Shown: positions 24,526-35,548 of the stretch, piece by piece
Layout: each line of letters starts with the position of its first letter
Numbering within the stretch: position 1 is the first letter of the stretch
From: Pantoea eucrina
GTDB lineage: Bacteria > Pseudomonadota > Gammaproteobacteria > Enterobacterales > Enterobacteriaceae
Length of the DNA stretch: 64,000 bases
Assembly (NCBI RefSeq): GCF_002095385.1
Contig: NZ_MIPP01000004.1
Coordinates: 1-64,000, forward strand
Direction: 5' to 3'
Notes under the pieces: model-generated
What the model was told of the DNA's origin: nothing
The model's database searches: none
Seen by the model: only the letters and a program-made list of their open reading frames with translations
Made by a program: the position numbers and the translations under genes

Positions 24526-25353
24526 ATGGCAGATCAACCTATTATCAAACTGCGCGACGGCAATATGATGCCGCAGCTTGGCCTCGGTGTCTGGCAGGCA
24601 AGTCAGGAAGAGGCGCATACCGCCGTACTGAAAGCGCTGGAAGTGGGTTATCGCTCTATCGATACCGCTGCCGCCTATAAAAATGAAGAGGCGATTGGCA
24701 GGGCGCTGAAGGATACGCCGGTAGCGCGCGACGATATCTTCGTCACCACCAAGCTGTGGAATGATGACCAGCAAAATGTGCAGCAGGCGATGGAGACCAG
24801 CCTGGAGAAACTGCAGCTCGACAGCGTTGATCTCTACCTGATGCACTGGCCCTGCCCGGAAAAAGATCACTACGTTGCGGCATGGGAGAAGATGATTGAG
24901 CTGCAGCAGCAGGGCCTGACCAAAAGCATCGGCGTCTGCAACTTCCATGAGGCCCACCTGAAACGCCTGATTGATGAAACCGGCGTGACGCCCGTCGTGA
25001 ATCAGATTGAGCTGCATCCGATGCTGCAGCAGCGTACGCTGCACGCCTGGAACGCACTGCATCAGATCCAGACTGAGTCCTGGAGCCCGCTGGCGCAGGG
25101 CGGCGAAGGGGTGTTCGATCAGGCGATTATCCGCACGCTGGCGAAAAAGTATGGCAAGAGCGCGGCGCAGATTGTGATCCGCTGGCATCTCGACAGCGGC
25201 CTGGTGGTGATCCCGAAATCAGTGACGCCGGCACGCATTGAGGAGAACTTTAACGTCTTCGATTTCCGGCTGGAGAAAAGTGAGATCAGCGAAATCACTA
25301 AACTGGATAAGGGCCAGCGTCTGGGTCCCGATCCGGAGACGTTTAACGGCTAG
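24526..25353 (+). CDS. dkgA: 2,5-diketo-D-gluconate reductase A (aldo-keto reductase)
   Basis: DkgA is an NADPH-dependent aldo-keto reductase of 275 residues acting on 2,5-diketo-D-gluconate, methylglyoxal and other aldehydes. The AKR tetrad is visible: Asp and Tyr in SIDTAAAYKNEE, Lys in TTKLWN and His in LMHWPCP. The NADPH-binding segment VIPKSVTPARIEENF is near the C-terminus. A strong AAGGAG lies five bases upstream of the ATG. It is divergent from yqhC and followed by a terminator. In E. coli yqhD precedes dkgA; here it is absent. 2,5-Diketogluconate metabolism is well known in Erwinia and Pantoea. Confidence 0.95.
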   Translation: MADQPIIKLRDGNMMPQLGLGVWQASQEEAHTAVLKALEVGYRSIDTAAAYKNEEAIGRALKDTPVARDDIFVTTKLWNDDQQNVQQAMETSLEKLQLDSVDLYLMHWPCPEKDHYVAAWEKMIELQQQGLTKSIGVCNFHEAHLKRLIDETGVTPVVNQIELHPMLQQRTLHAWNALHQIQTESWSPLAQGGEGVFDQAIIRTLAKKYGKSAAQIVIRWHLDSGLVVIPKSVTPARIEENFNVFDFRLEKSEISEITKLDKGQRLGPDPETFNG

Positions 25354-25369
25354 AGAAGCACAATGATTG

Positions 25370-25400
25370 CGGCCGCCCTCACGGCGGCCTTTTTCTTTTT
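25370..25400 (+). terminator. Rho-independent terminator of dkgA
   Basis: Stem GGCCGCC/GGCGGCC (loop CTCAC) followed by TTTTTCTTTTT, about 17 bases past the dkgA stop. It abuts the end of the convergent ftsP gene. Confidence 0.85.
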
Positions 25401-26827
25401 CAGGAAAGCGGATTAACGACCATCTGCCCTGCCGTACCGCGATCGGCCAGTTCCAGCGTCTGGCTGTAATAGACAAACGGGAAGTGATCGCTGGCGCTTT
25501 GCGGAAAACTCACCAGCAGTTCCACACTGCCGTCAACCCAGACGGTATCTTTCCAGCCGCGATCTTCGCCCATCGACTGCGCGCCGTTGACGCTTTTGAT
25601 AAGGAACATGACGCCCTGAATATGCAGCGACTGCGGGCGATCGGCGTGAATAATCCAGCGCTCAAACGTTCCCTGCTGCGTTGTGGTATCGATGCGGTTC
25701 ATATCCCACAGCGCGCCGTTAATGCCCGGTACGCTGTCGCCAATACGAAATTCGCGCGTCCGCACCGCCACGCCGTCGAGGATCTGATCGGCCAGCAGTC
25801 GCATCGGCAGGTTATCGGTGACCAGCGGCAGCAGCCCGGTCGGGCGCAGCGTCAGCACCAGCGTGTTGGTCAGAATGGATGAGGGTTCAAACAGGCCGCG
25901 CAGGCGATCCATAATCCCTGCCGCCGTGCCCGCCGTGATTGACACTTCATCCCCCTGCGACATATCCACCAGCACCTCACGCCGTTCGCCTGGCGCCAGA
26001 GAGAGCGTCTGCACCGCGACCGGCGAAGGCAGAAACCCCTGATCGCTGGCAATAACGGTAAAAGGGCGACCGTCTGAAAAACGCAGGTCAAAGCGGCGCG
26101 CATTGGCGGCATTCAGCAGGCGCAGGCGCACCCAGCCGCGGGAAACATCCACATAGGGATTCTGCACGCCGTTAACCAGCAGCGTATCACCAAGAAACCC
26201 GCCCTCTGATGGCGGGTTATAGACCGGGGTGGCGAAGTTATCGAGGCGCTTATCCTGAATCACCAGTGGAAAATCATCCACGCCGTAGTGCTTAGGCAGC
26301 GGCAGCGATTTGCTGACCTCATCTTCAATCAGCCACATTCCCGCCAGGCCGTTATAGACGTGCGGTGCCATATGATTCGGCGTGCTGGCGTGATACCACA
26401 GCGTCGCCGCCCCCTGCCGGATGGGCAGCACCGGCGACCAGTCAGCACCCGCTGACATCATGCGCGGCGCCCCACCCATCAGCGCGCCCGGCACCTGCAG
26501 GCCGCTGACCGTCATCGCCACCGGCTCATTAAGCCGGTTGCTGTAGATAAGCTTGACGTCATCACCGCTGTAAACCCGCACCGTCGGCCCCAGATAGAGG
26601 CCATTAATGCCCCAGACCGGAACTTTGCTGCCGCTGCCCGTAAACGACCAGTGGCTGCGCTGCAGCGTCAGAAACAGCGGCTGTCCGCGGCGGGATTCAA
26701 TCAGCGGCGGGACCGGCAGCGGGACATCGCCAGCAGGAGTAGCGGCGCGGGCTGAAAAAGTCAGTGCCGGGGAGGCCAGCGCAACGCCGGCAGAAAGCTG
26801 AATAAAGTGACGTCTGCTGCAAGACAT
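25400..26827 (-). CDS. ftsP: Cell division protein FtsP (SufI)
   Basis: FtsP is a periplasmic cupredoxin-fold protein that stabilises the divisome under stress and is a classical Tat substrate. The N-terminus MSCSRRHFIQLSAGVALASPAL has the twin-arginine SRRxFIQ motif. Three multicopper-oxidase-like domains follow, but the usual HCHxHxxxGM copper cluster is absent (the C-terminus reads SASDHFPFVYYSQTLELADRGTAGQMVV). The protein is therefore a non-enzymatic member, as in E. coli. Length is 475 (E. coli 470). Order parC-plsC-ftsP is conserved. Confidence 0.94.
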   Translation of the reverse strand: MSCSRRHFIQLSAGVALASPALTFSARAATPAGDVPLPVPPLIESRRGQPLFLTLQRSHWSFTGSGSKVPVWGINGLYLGPTVRVYSGDDVKLIYSNRLNEPVAMTVSGLQVPGALMGGAPRMMSAGADWSPVLPIRQGAATLWYHASTPNHMAPHVYNGLAGMWLIEDEVSKSLPLPKHYGVDDFPLVIQDKRLDNFATPVYNPPSEGGFLGDTLLVNGVQNPYVDVSRGWVRLRLLNAANARRFDLRFSDGRPFTVIASDQGFLPSPVAVQTLSLAPGERREVLVDMSQGDEVSITAGTAAGIMDRLRGLFEPSSILTNTLVLTLRPTGLLPLVTDNLPMRLLADQILDGVAVRTREFRIGDSVPGINGALWDMNRIDTTTQQGTFERWIIHADRPQSLHIQGVMFLIKSVNGAQSMGEDRGWKDTVWVDGSVELLVSFPQSASDHFPFVYYSQTLELADRGTAGQMVVNPLS

Positions 26828-26932
26828 AAAACTTCAGACCTTTTGAGCGGGGCGTAAAACGCCGTGTCCATGTTGTTGTTGTTAATTTTGCTGTGGTGCA
26901 CTGGGGTGGCATCCACCACCCCCGGATAGGGC

Positions 26933-27670
26933 TCAGATTTTACCGTTTTTTTCGCGTTCAGCGACTTCTGCGTTTAACTCTTCCAGCTTAGCAGACATTA
27001 TTTCACGGCAGTGGGTCGCCAGCTTACGCACAGAGGTGGTCTCAAACTGTGCGGTATCGACCGGTGGCAGCATCTCTACAATCACCAGGCCATTCTTCCA
27101 GCGATTCATATTAATTTTGCCATGCGTATTGGAGACGACGATCGGGATAATGGGTACGCCAGCGGCGACGGCAGCGTGAAACGCGCCGGTCTTAAACGGC
27201 AGCAGGCCACGTCCGCGGCTGCGCGTGCCTTCCGGGAACATCCAGAATGAGATACGCTTCTTTTTAAATTGCCCGACAATCTCTCCGATAGTGCCGTGCG
27301 CTTTCGCCCGGTTGTCGCGATCGATCAGCAGGTTGCCTGTCAGCCAGTAGAGCTGCCCGAAAAACGGGATCCACAACAGGCTCTTTTTGCCCACGGTAAC
27401 GGTGGTCGGCTGTACGATTTTCGCCGCCGTGATCATGTCATAGTTGTTCTGATGGTTTGCAATATAGATAGCATTACCGTAATTCGCCGCCTCAGGAGGC
27501 TTACGCAGCTCAACTTTAACGCCCAGCACTCCGGAGAGCCGGCCAAAAAGATGGCCAAACGTCGCGACATGGCGCGGGTTGCGCGGCGAAAACAGGCACC
27601 AGATGCTGCCGAAGACACAGACCAGTACGGAATAGATGATAATAATTATCGCGCGTAAAATTAGTAACAT
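26933..27670 (-). CDS. plsC: 1-acyl-sn-glycerol-3-phosphate acyltransferase
   Basis: PlsC converts lysophosphatidic acid to phosphatidic acid at the inner membrane. It is 245 residues with an N-terminal hydrophobic helix. The HX4D catalytic motif is in NHQNNYDMI and the substrate-binding block is FPEGTRSRGRG; VPIIPIVVSNT is the third acyltransferase motif. It lies 38 bases after parC, as in E. coli. Confidence 0.96.
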   Translation of the reverse strand: MLLILRAIIIIIYSVLVCVFGSIWCLFSPRNPRHVATFGHLFGRLSGVLGVKVELRKPPEAANYGNAIYIANHQNNYDMITAAKIVQPTTVTVGKKSLLWIPFFGQLYWLTGNLLIDRDNRAKAHGTIGEIVGQFKKKRISFWMFPEGTRSRGRGLLPFKTGAFHAAVAAGVPIIPIVVSNTHGKINMNRWKNGLVIVEMLPPVDTAQFETTSVRKLATHCREIMSAKLEELNAEVAEREKNGKI

Positions 27671-27708
27671 AGCGTCCTCAAAAAAGTACTCCTTCGCAGA
27701 TAACCCGA

Positions 27709-29979
27709 TTACTCTGCACTTGCGTCACGCTTAGGGCGTGCCGGCGCGTTGACTTCAACGCTGTCAATACGCTGCAGGCCGCGTGATACGCTGCCGCGAC
27801 GGCCGCGATCGGCACGCACTTTCTGCAGATCTTCATCGCGCAGGATCAGCTTACGTTTACCCACATAGAGGGTAAGAGTGCTGCCCGGCGTCAGAATCAG
27901 TAGCCACTGCAGCCGGTCGGCACCGGAGGCAGCATCTGCGGCAGGAATTGAGATAATTTTATTGCCTTTGCCTTTAGACATTTGCGGCAGGTCAGCCACC
28001 GGGAACATCAGCATTCTGCCCGCCTGGGTGATTGCCAGCAGCATGTCATCGCCGGAATTGACCGCCAGCGGCGTCATGACGCGCGCATTCTCCGGCAGCG
28101 TCAGCAGCGCTTTACCGGCGCGGTTGCGCGATACCAGATCGGCAAAGGTACAGATAAAGCCATAGCCGGCATCAGAGGCCATCAGCAGCTTCTGATCGTC
28201 CGCTTCCATCAGCACCTGCTCCATCACTGCGCCCGGCGGAAGCGTCAGCTTGCCGGTCAGCGGTTCCCCCTGCCCGCGCGCCGACGGCAGCGAGGTGGGA
28301 TCGAGCGTATAGCTGCGGCCGGTGGAGTCAATAAATGCCACCGGCTGATTGCTCTTGCCGCGCGCCGCCGCCCGATAGCTGTCTCCCGCTTTATAGCTCA
28401 GGCCGGCAGGGTCGATATCGTGCCCTTTGGCGCTGCGCACCCAGCCCATCTGCGACAGCACAATGGTCACCGGCTCAGCGCTCACCAGCTCATTTTCACT
28501 CAGCGCTTTCGCCTCTTCGCGCTCGTGCAGCGGCGAGCGGCGCTCGTCGCCGTATGCCTGGCTGTCAGCCTGCAGCTCTTTCTTCAGCAGGCTGTTCATT
28601 TTCCGCTCAGACGCCAGCGTGGCCTGCAGCTGATCGCGCTCTTTCTCCAGTTCGGCCTGCTCGCCGCGGATCTTCATCTCTTCGAGTTTCGCAAGATGAC
28701 GCAGCTTCAGCTCCAGAATCGCTTCGGCCTGCGTTTCGCTGATTGCAAAGCGCGACATCAGGACCGCTTTGGGTTCATCTTCACTGCGGATAATGTGGAT
28801 CACATCATCAATGTTCAGAAACGCGACCAGCAGCCCCTCAAGGATATGCAGGCGGCGCAGCACGCGCTCCAGCCGGTAATTCAGACGGCGCGTGACCGTA
28901 TCGCGCCGGTAGACCAGCCACTCAGAGAGGATCTCCAGCAGGTTTTTCACTGCCGGACGGTTATCCAGACCAATCATGTTCAGGTTAACGCGGTAGCTCT
29001 TCTCCAGATCGGTGGTGGCGAAGAGATGGTGCATGACCTGATCGAGATCGACGCGGTTAGAACGCGGCACAATCACCAGCCGCGTCGGGTTTTCGTGATC
29101 GGATTCGTCGCGCAGATCCTCAATCATCGGCAGTTTTTTGTTACGCATCTGGGCGGCGATCTGCTCCAGCACGCGCGCGCCGGAGACCTGATGCGGCAGC
29201 GCAGTGATCACTGCCTCACCCTCTTCTTTTTTCCAGACGGCGCGCTGACGTACCGATCCACGCCCGCTCTGGTAGATCTTGCGGATCTCTTCACGCGGCG
29301 TGATGATCTCTGCTTCCGTCGGATAGTCAGGACCCTGCACAATATCCAGCAGCTCATCCAGCGTGGTTTTGGGTTTGTCGATCAGCCGCACCGCGGCTTC
29401 AGCCACTTCGCGCAGATTGTGCGGCGGGATATCCGTTGCCATGCCGACGGCGATACCGGTGGTGCCGTTAAGCAGAATGTTGGGCAGCCGCGCCGGCAGC
29501 ATTTTGGGTTCCTGCAGCGTGCCGTCAAAATTCGGGGTGTAATCAACCGTGCCCTGGCCCAGCTCGCTGAGCAGCACTTCCGCATATTTAGAGAGGCGCG
29601 ATTCGGTATAGCGCATCGCGGCAAAAGATTTGGGATCGTCCGGTGCGCCCCAGTTACCCTGACCATCAACCAGCGGATAACGATAGGAGAACGGCTGCGC
29701 CATTAATACCATCGCTTCGTAACAGGCGCTGTCGCCATGCGGATGATATTTGCCCAGCACGTCACCGACGGTGCGCGCTGACTTCTTAAATTTGGCGCTG
29801 GCGCTCAGGCCTAGCTCTGACATGGCGTAGACGATACGGCGCTGCACCGGCTTCAGACCGTCACCGATATAGGGCAGCGCGCGATCCATAATCACATACA
29901 TGGAGTAGTCCAGGTACGCTTTTTCGGTAAACTTGTGCAGGGCAAGACGCTCTGCACCATCCTGCGTCATTTCGCTCAT
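27709..29979 (-). CDS. parC: DNA topoisomerase IV subunit A
   Basis: ParC is the DNA-breakage subunit of topoisomerase IV, which decatenates daughter chromosomes. The start at 29979 ([17 protein letters not shown]) gives 756 residues, four more than E. coli. The catalytic tyrosine is Tyr124 in [10 protein letters not shown]. The quinolone-resistance region reads [15 protein letters not shown], with Ser84 and Glu88 (E. coli Ser80 and Glu84) unaltered, so this sequence shows no classical parC resistance change. The C-terminal beta-pinwheel DNA-wrapping domain begins near residue 500. plsC and ftsP lie downstream. Confidence 0.97.
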   Translation of the reverse strand: MSEMTQDGAERLALHKFTEKAYLDYSMYVIMDRALPYIGDGLKPVQRRIVYAMSELGLSASAKFKKSARTVGDVLGKYHPHGDSACYEAMVLMAQPFSYRYPLVDGQGNWGAPDDPKSFAAMRYTESRLSKYAEVLLSELGQGTVDYTPNFDGTLQEPKMLPARLPNILLNGTTGIAVGMATDIPPHNLREVAEAAVRLIDKPKTTLDELLDIVQGPDYPTEAEIITPREEIRKIYQSGRGSVRQRAVWKKEEGEAVITALPHQVSGARVLEQIAAQMRNKKLPMIEDLRDESDHENPTRLVIVPRSNRVDLDQVMHHLFATTDLEKSYRVNLNMIGLDNRPAVKNLLEILSEWLVYRRDTVTRRLNYRLERVLRRLHILEGLLVAFLNIDDVIHIIRSEDEPKAVLMSRFAISETQAEAILELKLRHLAKLEEMKIRGEQAELEKERDQLQATLASERKMNSLLKKELQADSQAYGDERRSPLHEREEAKALSENELVSAEPVTIVLSQMGWVRSAKGHDIDPAGLSYKAGDSYRAAARGKSNQPVAFIDSTGRSYTLDPTSLPSARGQGEPLTGKLTLPPGAVMEQVLMEADDQKLLMASDAGYGFICTFADLVSRNRAGKALLTLPENARVMTPLAVNSGDDMLLAITQAGRMLMFPVADLPQMSKGKGNKIISIPAADAASGADRLQWLLILTPGSTLTLYVGKRKLILRDEDLQKVRADRGRRGSVSRGLQRIDSVEVNAPARPKRDASAE

Positions 29980-30192
29980 TACGTTTGCATCCTCACTTCG
30001 TGGCCCGCACCGGCGGGTCATTTGGCGAGGATAGTACCTTATTCACGCGAGTTAGTCACAGAGAAGCCGTGTCTCTGCGGCAGAAAGGTTTGCGTTAAAA
30101 AACAACAGCGCAGCAGGCGGATCCGGCCGCTTTTGCCCTTTGATAAAATCGCTGATTTTGCTGCAGAAAACCCGGTGTGACGTCATACCGCA

Positions 30193-30957
30193 TCAGGGCA
30201 CTTTACCCAGCCACGCTTGCTGGATCGCCGCATATTCGCCCGTGGCAGTCGCCAGATGCAGCCACTGATCCACGTAGAGTTTCCAGCTCATATCATCGCG
30301 CGGCAGCATGTAAGCTTTTTCACCATACTGCATCGGCTTATCCGGATTAATGGCGCATAGCGACGGATAGTGCTGCTGCTGAAACTGCGCTTCAGACGCG
30401 TCGGTGATCATCACGTCCGCTTTTTTATCCGCCAGCTGCTGAAAGATGGTCGTATTCTCTGCCAGCTGCAGCGTAGCCTGCGGCAGATGGCTGTGCACGA
30501 ACGCTTCGTTAGTGCCTCCGGCAGGCTCGATGACCCGCACCTCACGCCGGTTTATCTGCGCAATGGTCTGATAGCGCGCTTTGTCCTCGCAGCGCACCAG
30601 CGGGATTTTGCCATCTGTGCCGAGCGGCCGCGCAAACCAGGCGATTTTCTGACGCTTCAGCGTGACCGATACGCCGCCCAGCGCGATATCGCACTGGCGG
30701 GCAACAAAATCGGCGCTCAGTTTTTTCCAGGTGGTCGGCACCCACGCGACTCTGGCGCCCAGGCTGGCGGCCAGCGACTCCGCCATGCTGATATCCAGCC
30801 CTTCATATTTTCCATCACTGCGCAGAAAGCTGTAGGGCTTATAGTCGCCAGTGGTACAGACGCGCAGCGTCTGCTGCTGCTGAATGAGATCGAGACGTGA
30901 CTGCGCCTGAGCCGTGCCCGCTACCAGCAGCAGCGCGATAGTGATCTGTTTTTTCAT
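30193..30957 (-). CDS. pheC: Periplasmic cyclohexadienyl (prephenate/arogenate) dehydratase
   Basis: It looks like a family-3 solute-binding protein but carries the active site of PheC, which turns prephenate into phenylpyruvate and L-arogenate into phenylalanine in the periplasm. The 254-residue precursor has a Sec signal ending TAQA-Q. The three residues known to be catalytic in Pseudomonas PheC (Lys100, Asn133, Glu173) correspond here to Lys117 (TDGK), Asn150 (GGTNE) and Glu189 (TDASEA), with nearly identical spacing. The segments TTGDYKPYSF, TIFQQLADKKADVMITDA and EKAYMLPRDD also match. No ABC permease genes are adjacent, which argues against a transport role. E. coli lacks this gene here. 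Confidence 0.82.
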   Translation of the reverse strand: MKKQITIALLLVAGTAQAQSRLDLIQQQQTLRVCTTGDYKPYSFLRSDGKYEGLDISMAESLAASLGARVAWVPTTWKKLSADFVARQCDIALGGVSVTLKRQKIAWFARPLGTDGKIPLVRCEDKARYQTIAQINRREVRVIEPAGGTNEAFVHSHLPQATLQLAENTTIFQQLADKKADVMITDASEAQFQQQHYPSLCAINPDKPMQYGEKAYMLPRDDMSWKLYVDQWLHLATATGEYAAIQQAWLGKVP

Positions 30958-31118
30958 AGCCTCTTCTTATTTTAATTCCGGGTTGCGCACAGAGTGTTTC
31001 ACACGCCGGAGCATTATTGCTTTATAAGCAACAGTATTGTGATCCGTGGCACGTTTTTCCCCGCAACTTTCGCGCGTAGAGTGTGCCGTATCAAACTAAC
31101 ATTCAGGTGCAAAACAGT

Positions 31119-31700
31119 ATGAGCAACATTCTGATCATTGACGGTGGCAAAACCTTTGCTCACTCAAAAGGCGAACTTAACCATACGCTGACCGACGTCG
31201 CGGCCAGTCAGCTGCGCGATCTGGGTCATCAGGTCTCTGTCACGCTGGCCGACAGTAACTACGACGTCGCAGAGGAGATCCAGAAGTATCTGGACAGCGA
31301 TGTGGTGATCTATCAGATGCCGGGCTGGTGGATGGGCGAGCCGTGGACGGTGAAGAAATATATCGATGAGATCTTTACCGAAGGTCACGGCAAACTTTAC
31401 GCCAGCGATGGCCGCTCACGCAGCGACGCCAGCAAAAAATATGGTTCCGGCGGCCTGATTCAGGGTAAAAAATATATGCTGTCGCTGACGTGGAACGCGC
31501 CGCTGGAAGCCTTTACTGAAGCCGATCAGTTCTTTGAAGGCGTGGGCGTGGATGGCCTTTATCTGCACTTCCATAAGGCCAACCAGTTCCTCGGAATGGA
31601 GGCGCTGCCCACCTTTATCTGCAACGACGTTATTAAACAGCCCGATGTGCCGCGCGATATTGCGCGTTATCGGACTCATCTCAGCGCAATCTTTGCTTAA
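31119..31700 (+). CDS. mdaB: NADPH:quinone reductase MdaB
   Basis: MdaB is a flavodoxin-fold, FAD-containing NADPH:quinone oxidoreductase that reduces quinones by two electrons. The start at 31119 (MSNILIIDGGKTFAHSKG) gives 193 residues, the E. coli length. The conserved YQMPGWWMGEPWTVKKYIDE and YGSGGLIQGKKYMLSLTWNAP segments form the flavin pocket. It is followed 31 bases later by ygiN, with which it forms a quinone redox pair. Confidence 0.96.
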   Translation: MSNILIIDGGKTFAHSKGELNHTLTDVAASQLRDLGHQVSVTLADSNYDVAEEIQKYLDSDVVIYQMPGWWMGEPWTVKKYIDEIFTEGHGKLYASDGRSRSDASKKYGSGGLIQGKKYMLSLTWNAPLEAFTEADQFFEGVGVDGLYLHFHKANQFLGMEALPTFICNDVIKQPDVPRDIARYRTHLSAIFA

Positions 31701-31731
31701 CTGTAAGCACAACGGTAAAAGAGGAAGCGCT

Positions 31732-32040
31732 ATGTTAACAGTCGTCGCTGAAATTTGTGTTAAACCGGGCCGTCGTCAGGCGGTGCTGGATGCTATCAAT
31801 GAGCTGATTCCGGCGGTACTGCAGGAAGAGGGTTGCCATCAGTATGATGCGCTGCTCGACCATCAGGCGCAGGTGCCATGGAAGCAAAACTCACCTGACT
31901 CCATCTTTATGCTGGAGCAGTGGGCCTCGCTGCGCGCGCTGGAGCAGCATCAGCAGATGCCGCATATGGATGCACATCGCGCCCGCATCAAAGACGACGT
32001 GGTGGATGTGAAAATCCTGGTGCTGGAACCGGCCAGCTGA
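31732..32040 (+). CDS. ygiN: Quinol monooxygenase YgiN
   Basis: YgiN is a small antibiotic-biosynthesis-monooxygenase (ABM) fold protein of 102 residues that oxidises menadiol back to quinone, opposite in direction to MdaB. The ATG at 31732 follows a GAGGAA ribosome binding site. LTVVAEICVKPGRRQAVLDA and SIFMLEQWASLRALEQHQQMPHM are the family core. It is in an operon with mdaB and convergent with the following LysR gene. Confidence 0.95.
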   Translation: MLTVVAEICVKPGRRQAVLDAINELIPAVLQEEGCHQYDALLDHQAQVPWKQNSPDSIFMLEQWASLRALEQHQQMPHMDAHRARIKDDVVDVKILVLEPAS

Positions 32041-32093
32041 CCCTCTCCTCAGGCAACGCTCTGGCTATGCCGGAGCGTCTGCCGCCCGAATGC

Positions 32094-32993
32094 TTAAATC
32101 AGCTGCTGACGCTGGATTTTCTCCTGCAGGAAATCGAGAAAGCAGGTGACGCGCGAACTCAGCGTCTGGTTGCGATAGTAGACGGCGTGCACCGGCAAAC
32201 GTAGCTCCCGGGTTTCGCTCGCCAGCACATCCATCAGCCGCCCCTGTTCGCGATCTTCCCGGCTGACAAAATCAGAGAGCCTGACAATACCCAGCCCCTG
32301 CAGGGCCAGCTGGCGCAGCGTTTCGCCGCTGGAGGCGGTCAGGGTGGGTTTAATACGCAGAAACTCCCCCTCCTGCTGCCAGACGGGCCAGATGTTATGG
32401 GTATCCAGCTGGCTGAACCCGATCAGCTGGTGCTGGCTCAGCGCGGCTACGCTATCGGGTATGCCATGTTTTGCCAGATAGTCCGGACTGGCTACCAGTC
32501 GCGTCGCGCTGCTGCCTAACACCCTGGCGCGCAGCGTCGAGTCGCGCAGTTCGCCAATGCGAATAGCGATATCCGTTTGCTGTTCCAGCAGATCGATAAC
32601 GATGTCGTCGGTGTTGAGTTCAAGTTCAATTTGCGGATAGCGTTGCCGGAACTCCGCCAGCAGCGGCACGATGACGTGCAGCATAAAGGGGGTATTGGCG
32701 TTAATGCGCAGTCGCCCGGCAGGCGTCTCACGGCGGCGGGCTATCTGCTCTTCGGCCCGCTCAACGGAGGTGAGGATCTGGCGGGCGTGCTCAAGAAAAA
32801 TCGCGCCCTCATCGGTCAGCGCCAGACGGCGCGTGGTGCGGTGCATCAGCGTGGTCTGTAACTTACTCTCCAGCCGGCTGAGCGCGCGGCTGATACCGGA
32901 GGTGGTCTGCTCCAGCTGTTCTGCAGCGGCGGTGATCGAACCGCTGTCGACCACCGCCACCCAGGCGCGCAGCTCTTCGAGAGTAATTTTCAC
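32094..32993 (-). CDS. LysR-family transcriptional regulator
   Basis: The N-terminal winged helix-turn-helix (LEELRAWVAVVDSGSITAAAEQLEQTTSGISRALSRLE) is followed by a substrate-binding domain from about residue 85. I favour a GTG start at 32993, which has GAGGA seven bases upstream and gives the usual LysR N-terminus. An alternative ATG at 33023 overlaps the parE stop (TAATG) and adds 10 residues. Either way the gene abuts parE and probably shares its transcript. E. coli has no gene between ygiN and parE. Its target is unknown; the convergent mdaB-ygiN pair is a candidate. Confidence 0.88.
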   Translation of the reverse strand: MKITLEELRAWVAVVDSGSITAAAEQLEQTTSGISRALSRLESKLQTTLMHRTTRRLALTDEGAIFLEHARQILTSVERAEEQIARRRETPAGRLRINANTPFMLHVIVPLLAEFRQRYPQIELELNTDDIVIDLLEQQTDIAIRIGELRDSTLRARVLGSSATRLVASPDYLAKHGIPDSVAALSQHQLIGFSQLDTHNIWPVWQQEGEFLRIKPTLTASSGETLRQLALQGLGIVRLSDFVSREDREQGRLMDVLASETRELRLPVHAVYYRNQTLSSRVTCFLDFLQEKIQRQQLI

Positions 32994-33022
32994 CGTGTTA
33001 TCCTCAGCGCGCGTCGCCGTCA

Positions 33023-34963
<1,941 letters not shown>

Positions 34964-35545
34964 TTAGGAGAGGGATAAACCCAGAAAATCTACTATCTGC
35001 GTAAAATGGCGTTCAAATCCGATAAAGGCGTGATTGCCGCCCGCTTCAACCGTCTGCCGGCATGCGCTGTAGTAATTCAGTGCCTGGCGATAGTCGAGGA
35101 TCTCATCGCCGGTCTGCTGCAATAGCCAGAGCAGATCGGGCGCATCAAGCGGGTCAATCTGCATCACTTTCAGATCGTAAATATGGCGTGACTCTAACAC
35201 ATATTGCTGGCCGGTGTAGGGATTACGGTTCTCGCCCAGATAATCCGTCAGCAGCTCAAACGGGCGTACCGCCGGATTCACCACCACTGCTGGCAGCATA
35301 AAACATTGCGACAGCCAGGTCGCGAAATAGCCGCCCAGCGATGAGCCAACCAGCCCCAGCGGTTCGCCGGTATGCTGCATCACTAACTCTTCCAGCAGGC
35401 TGGCGGCCTCCTCCGGAAAAGCGGGCAGCTGAGGCACCAGAACATTTATGTGCGGCTGCGCTGCGGCGCACCACGCCTGCAGCTGCGTCGCTTTGGCTGA
35501 CTGCGGCGAGCTATTAAATCCGTGCAGATAGAGCAGCGTGGCCAT
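34964..35545 (-). CDS. yqiA: Alpha/beta-hydrolase esterase YqiA
   Basis: This is a 193-residue cytoplasmic esterase hydrolysing short acyl esters. [15 protein letters not shown] holds the oxyanion-hole region, [12 protein letters not shown] the nucleophile serine, and [12 protein letters not shown] the catalytic histidine. It belongs to the conserved leftward cluster nudF-yqiB-cpdA-yqiA-parE; cpdA ends three bases upstream. Confidence 0.94.
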   Translation of the reverse strand: MATLLYLHGFNSSPQSAKATQLQAWCAAAQPHINVLVPQLPAFPEEAASLLEELVMQHTGEPLGLVGSSLGGYFATWLSQCFMLPAVVVNPAVRPFELLTDYLGENRNPYTGQQYVLESRHIYDLKVMQIDPLDAPDLLWLLQQTGDEILDYRQALNYYSACRQTVEAGGNHAFIGFERHFTQIVDFLGLSLS

Positions 35546-35548
35546 TAA

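Noticed and set aside
25400..26827. Laccase or copper oxidase
   Set aside because: The copper-binding histidine clusters are missing; the Tat signal, length and gene order fit FtsP.
27982..29706. 574-codon open frame opposite parC
   Set aside because: It is antisense to a well-conserved gene, with biased His/Arg/Gln-rich composition expected from the complementary frame of GC-rich coding DNA.
29727..29745. Quinolone resistance change in parC
   Set aside because: The Ser and Glu of the resistance region are the wild-type residues.
30193..30957. Amino-acid ABC transporter binding protein
   Set aside because: No permease or ATPase genes adjacent, and the PheC catalytic triad is conserved.
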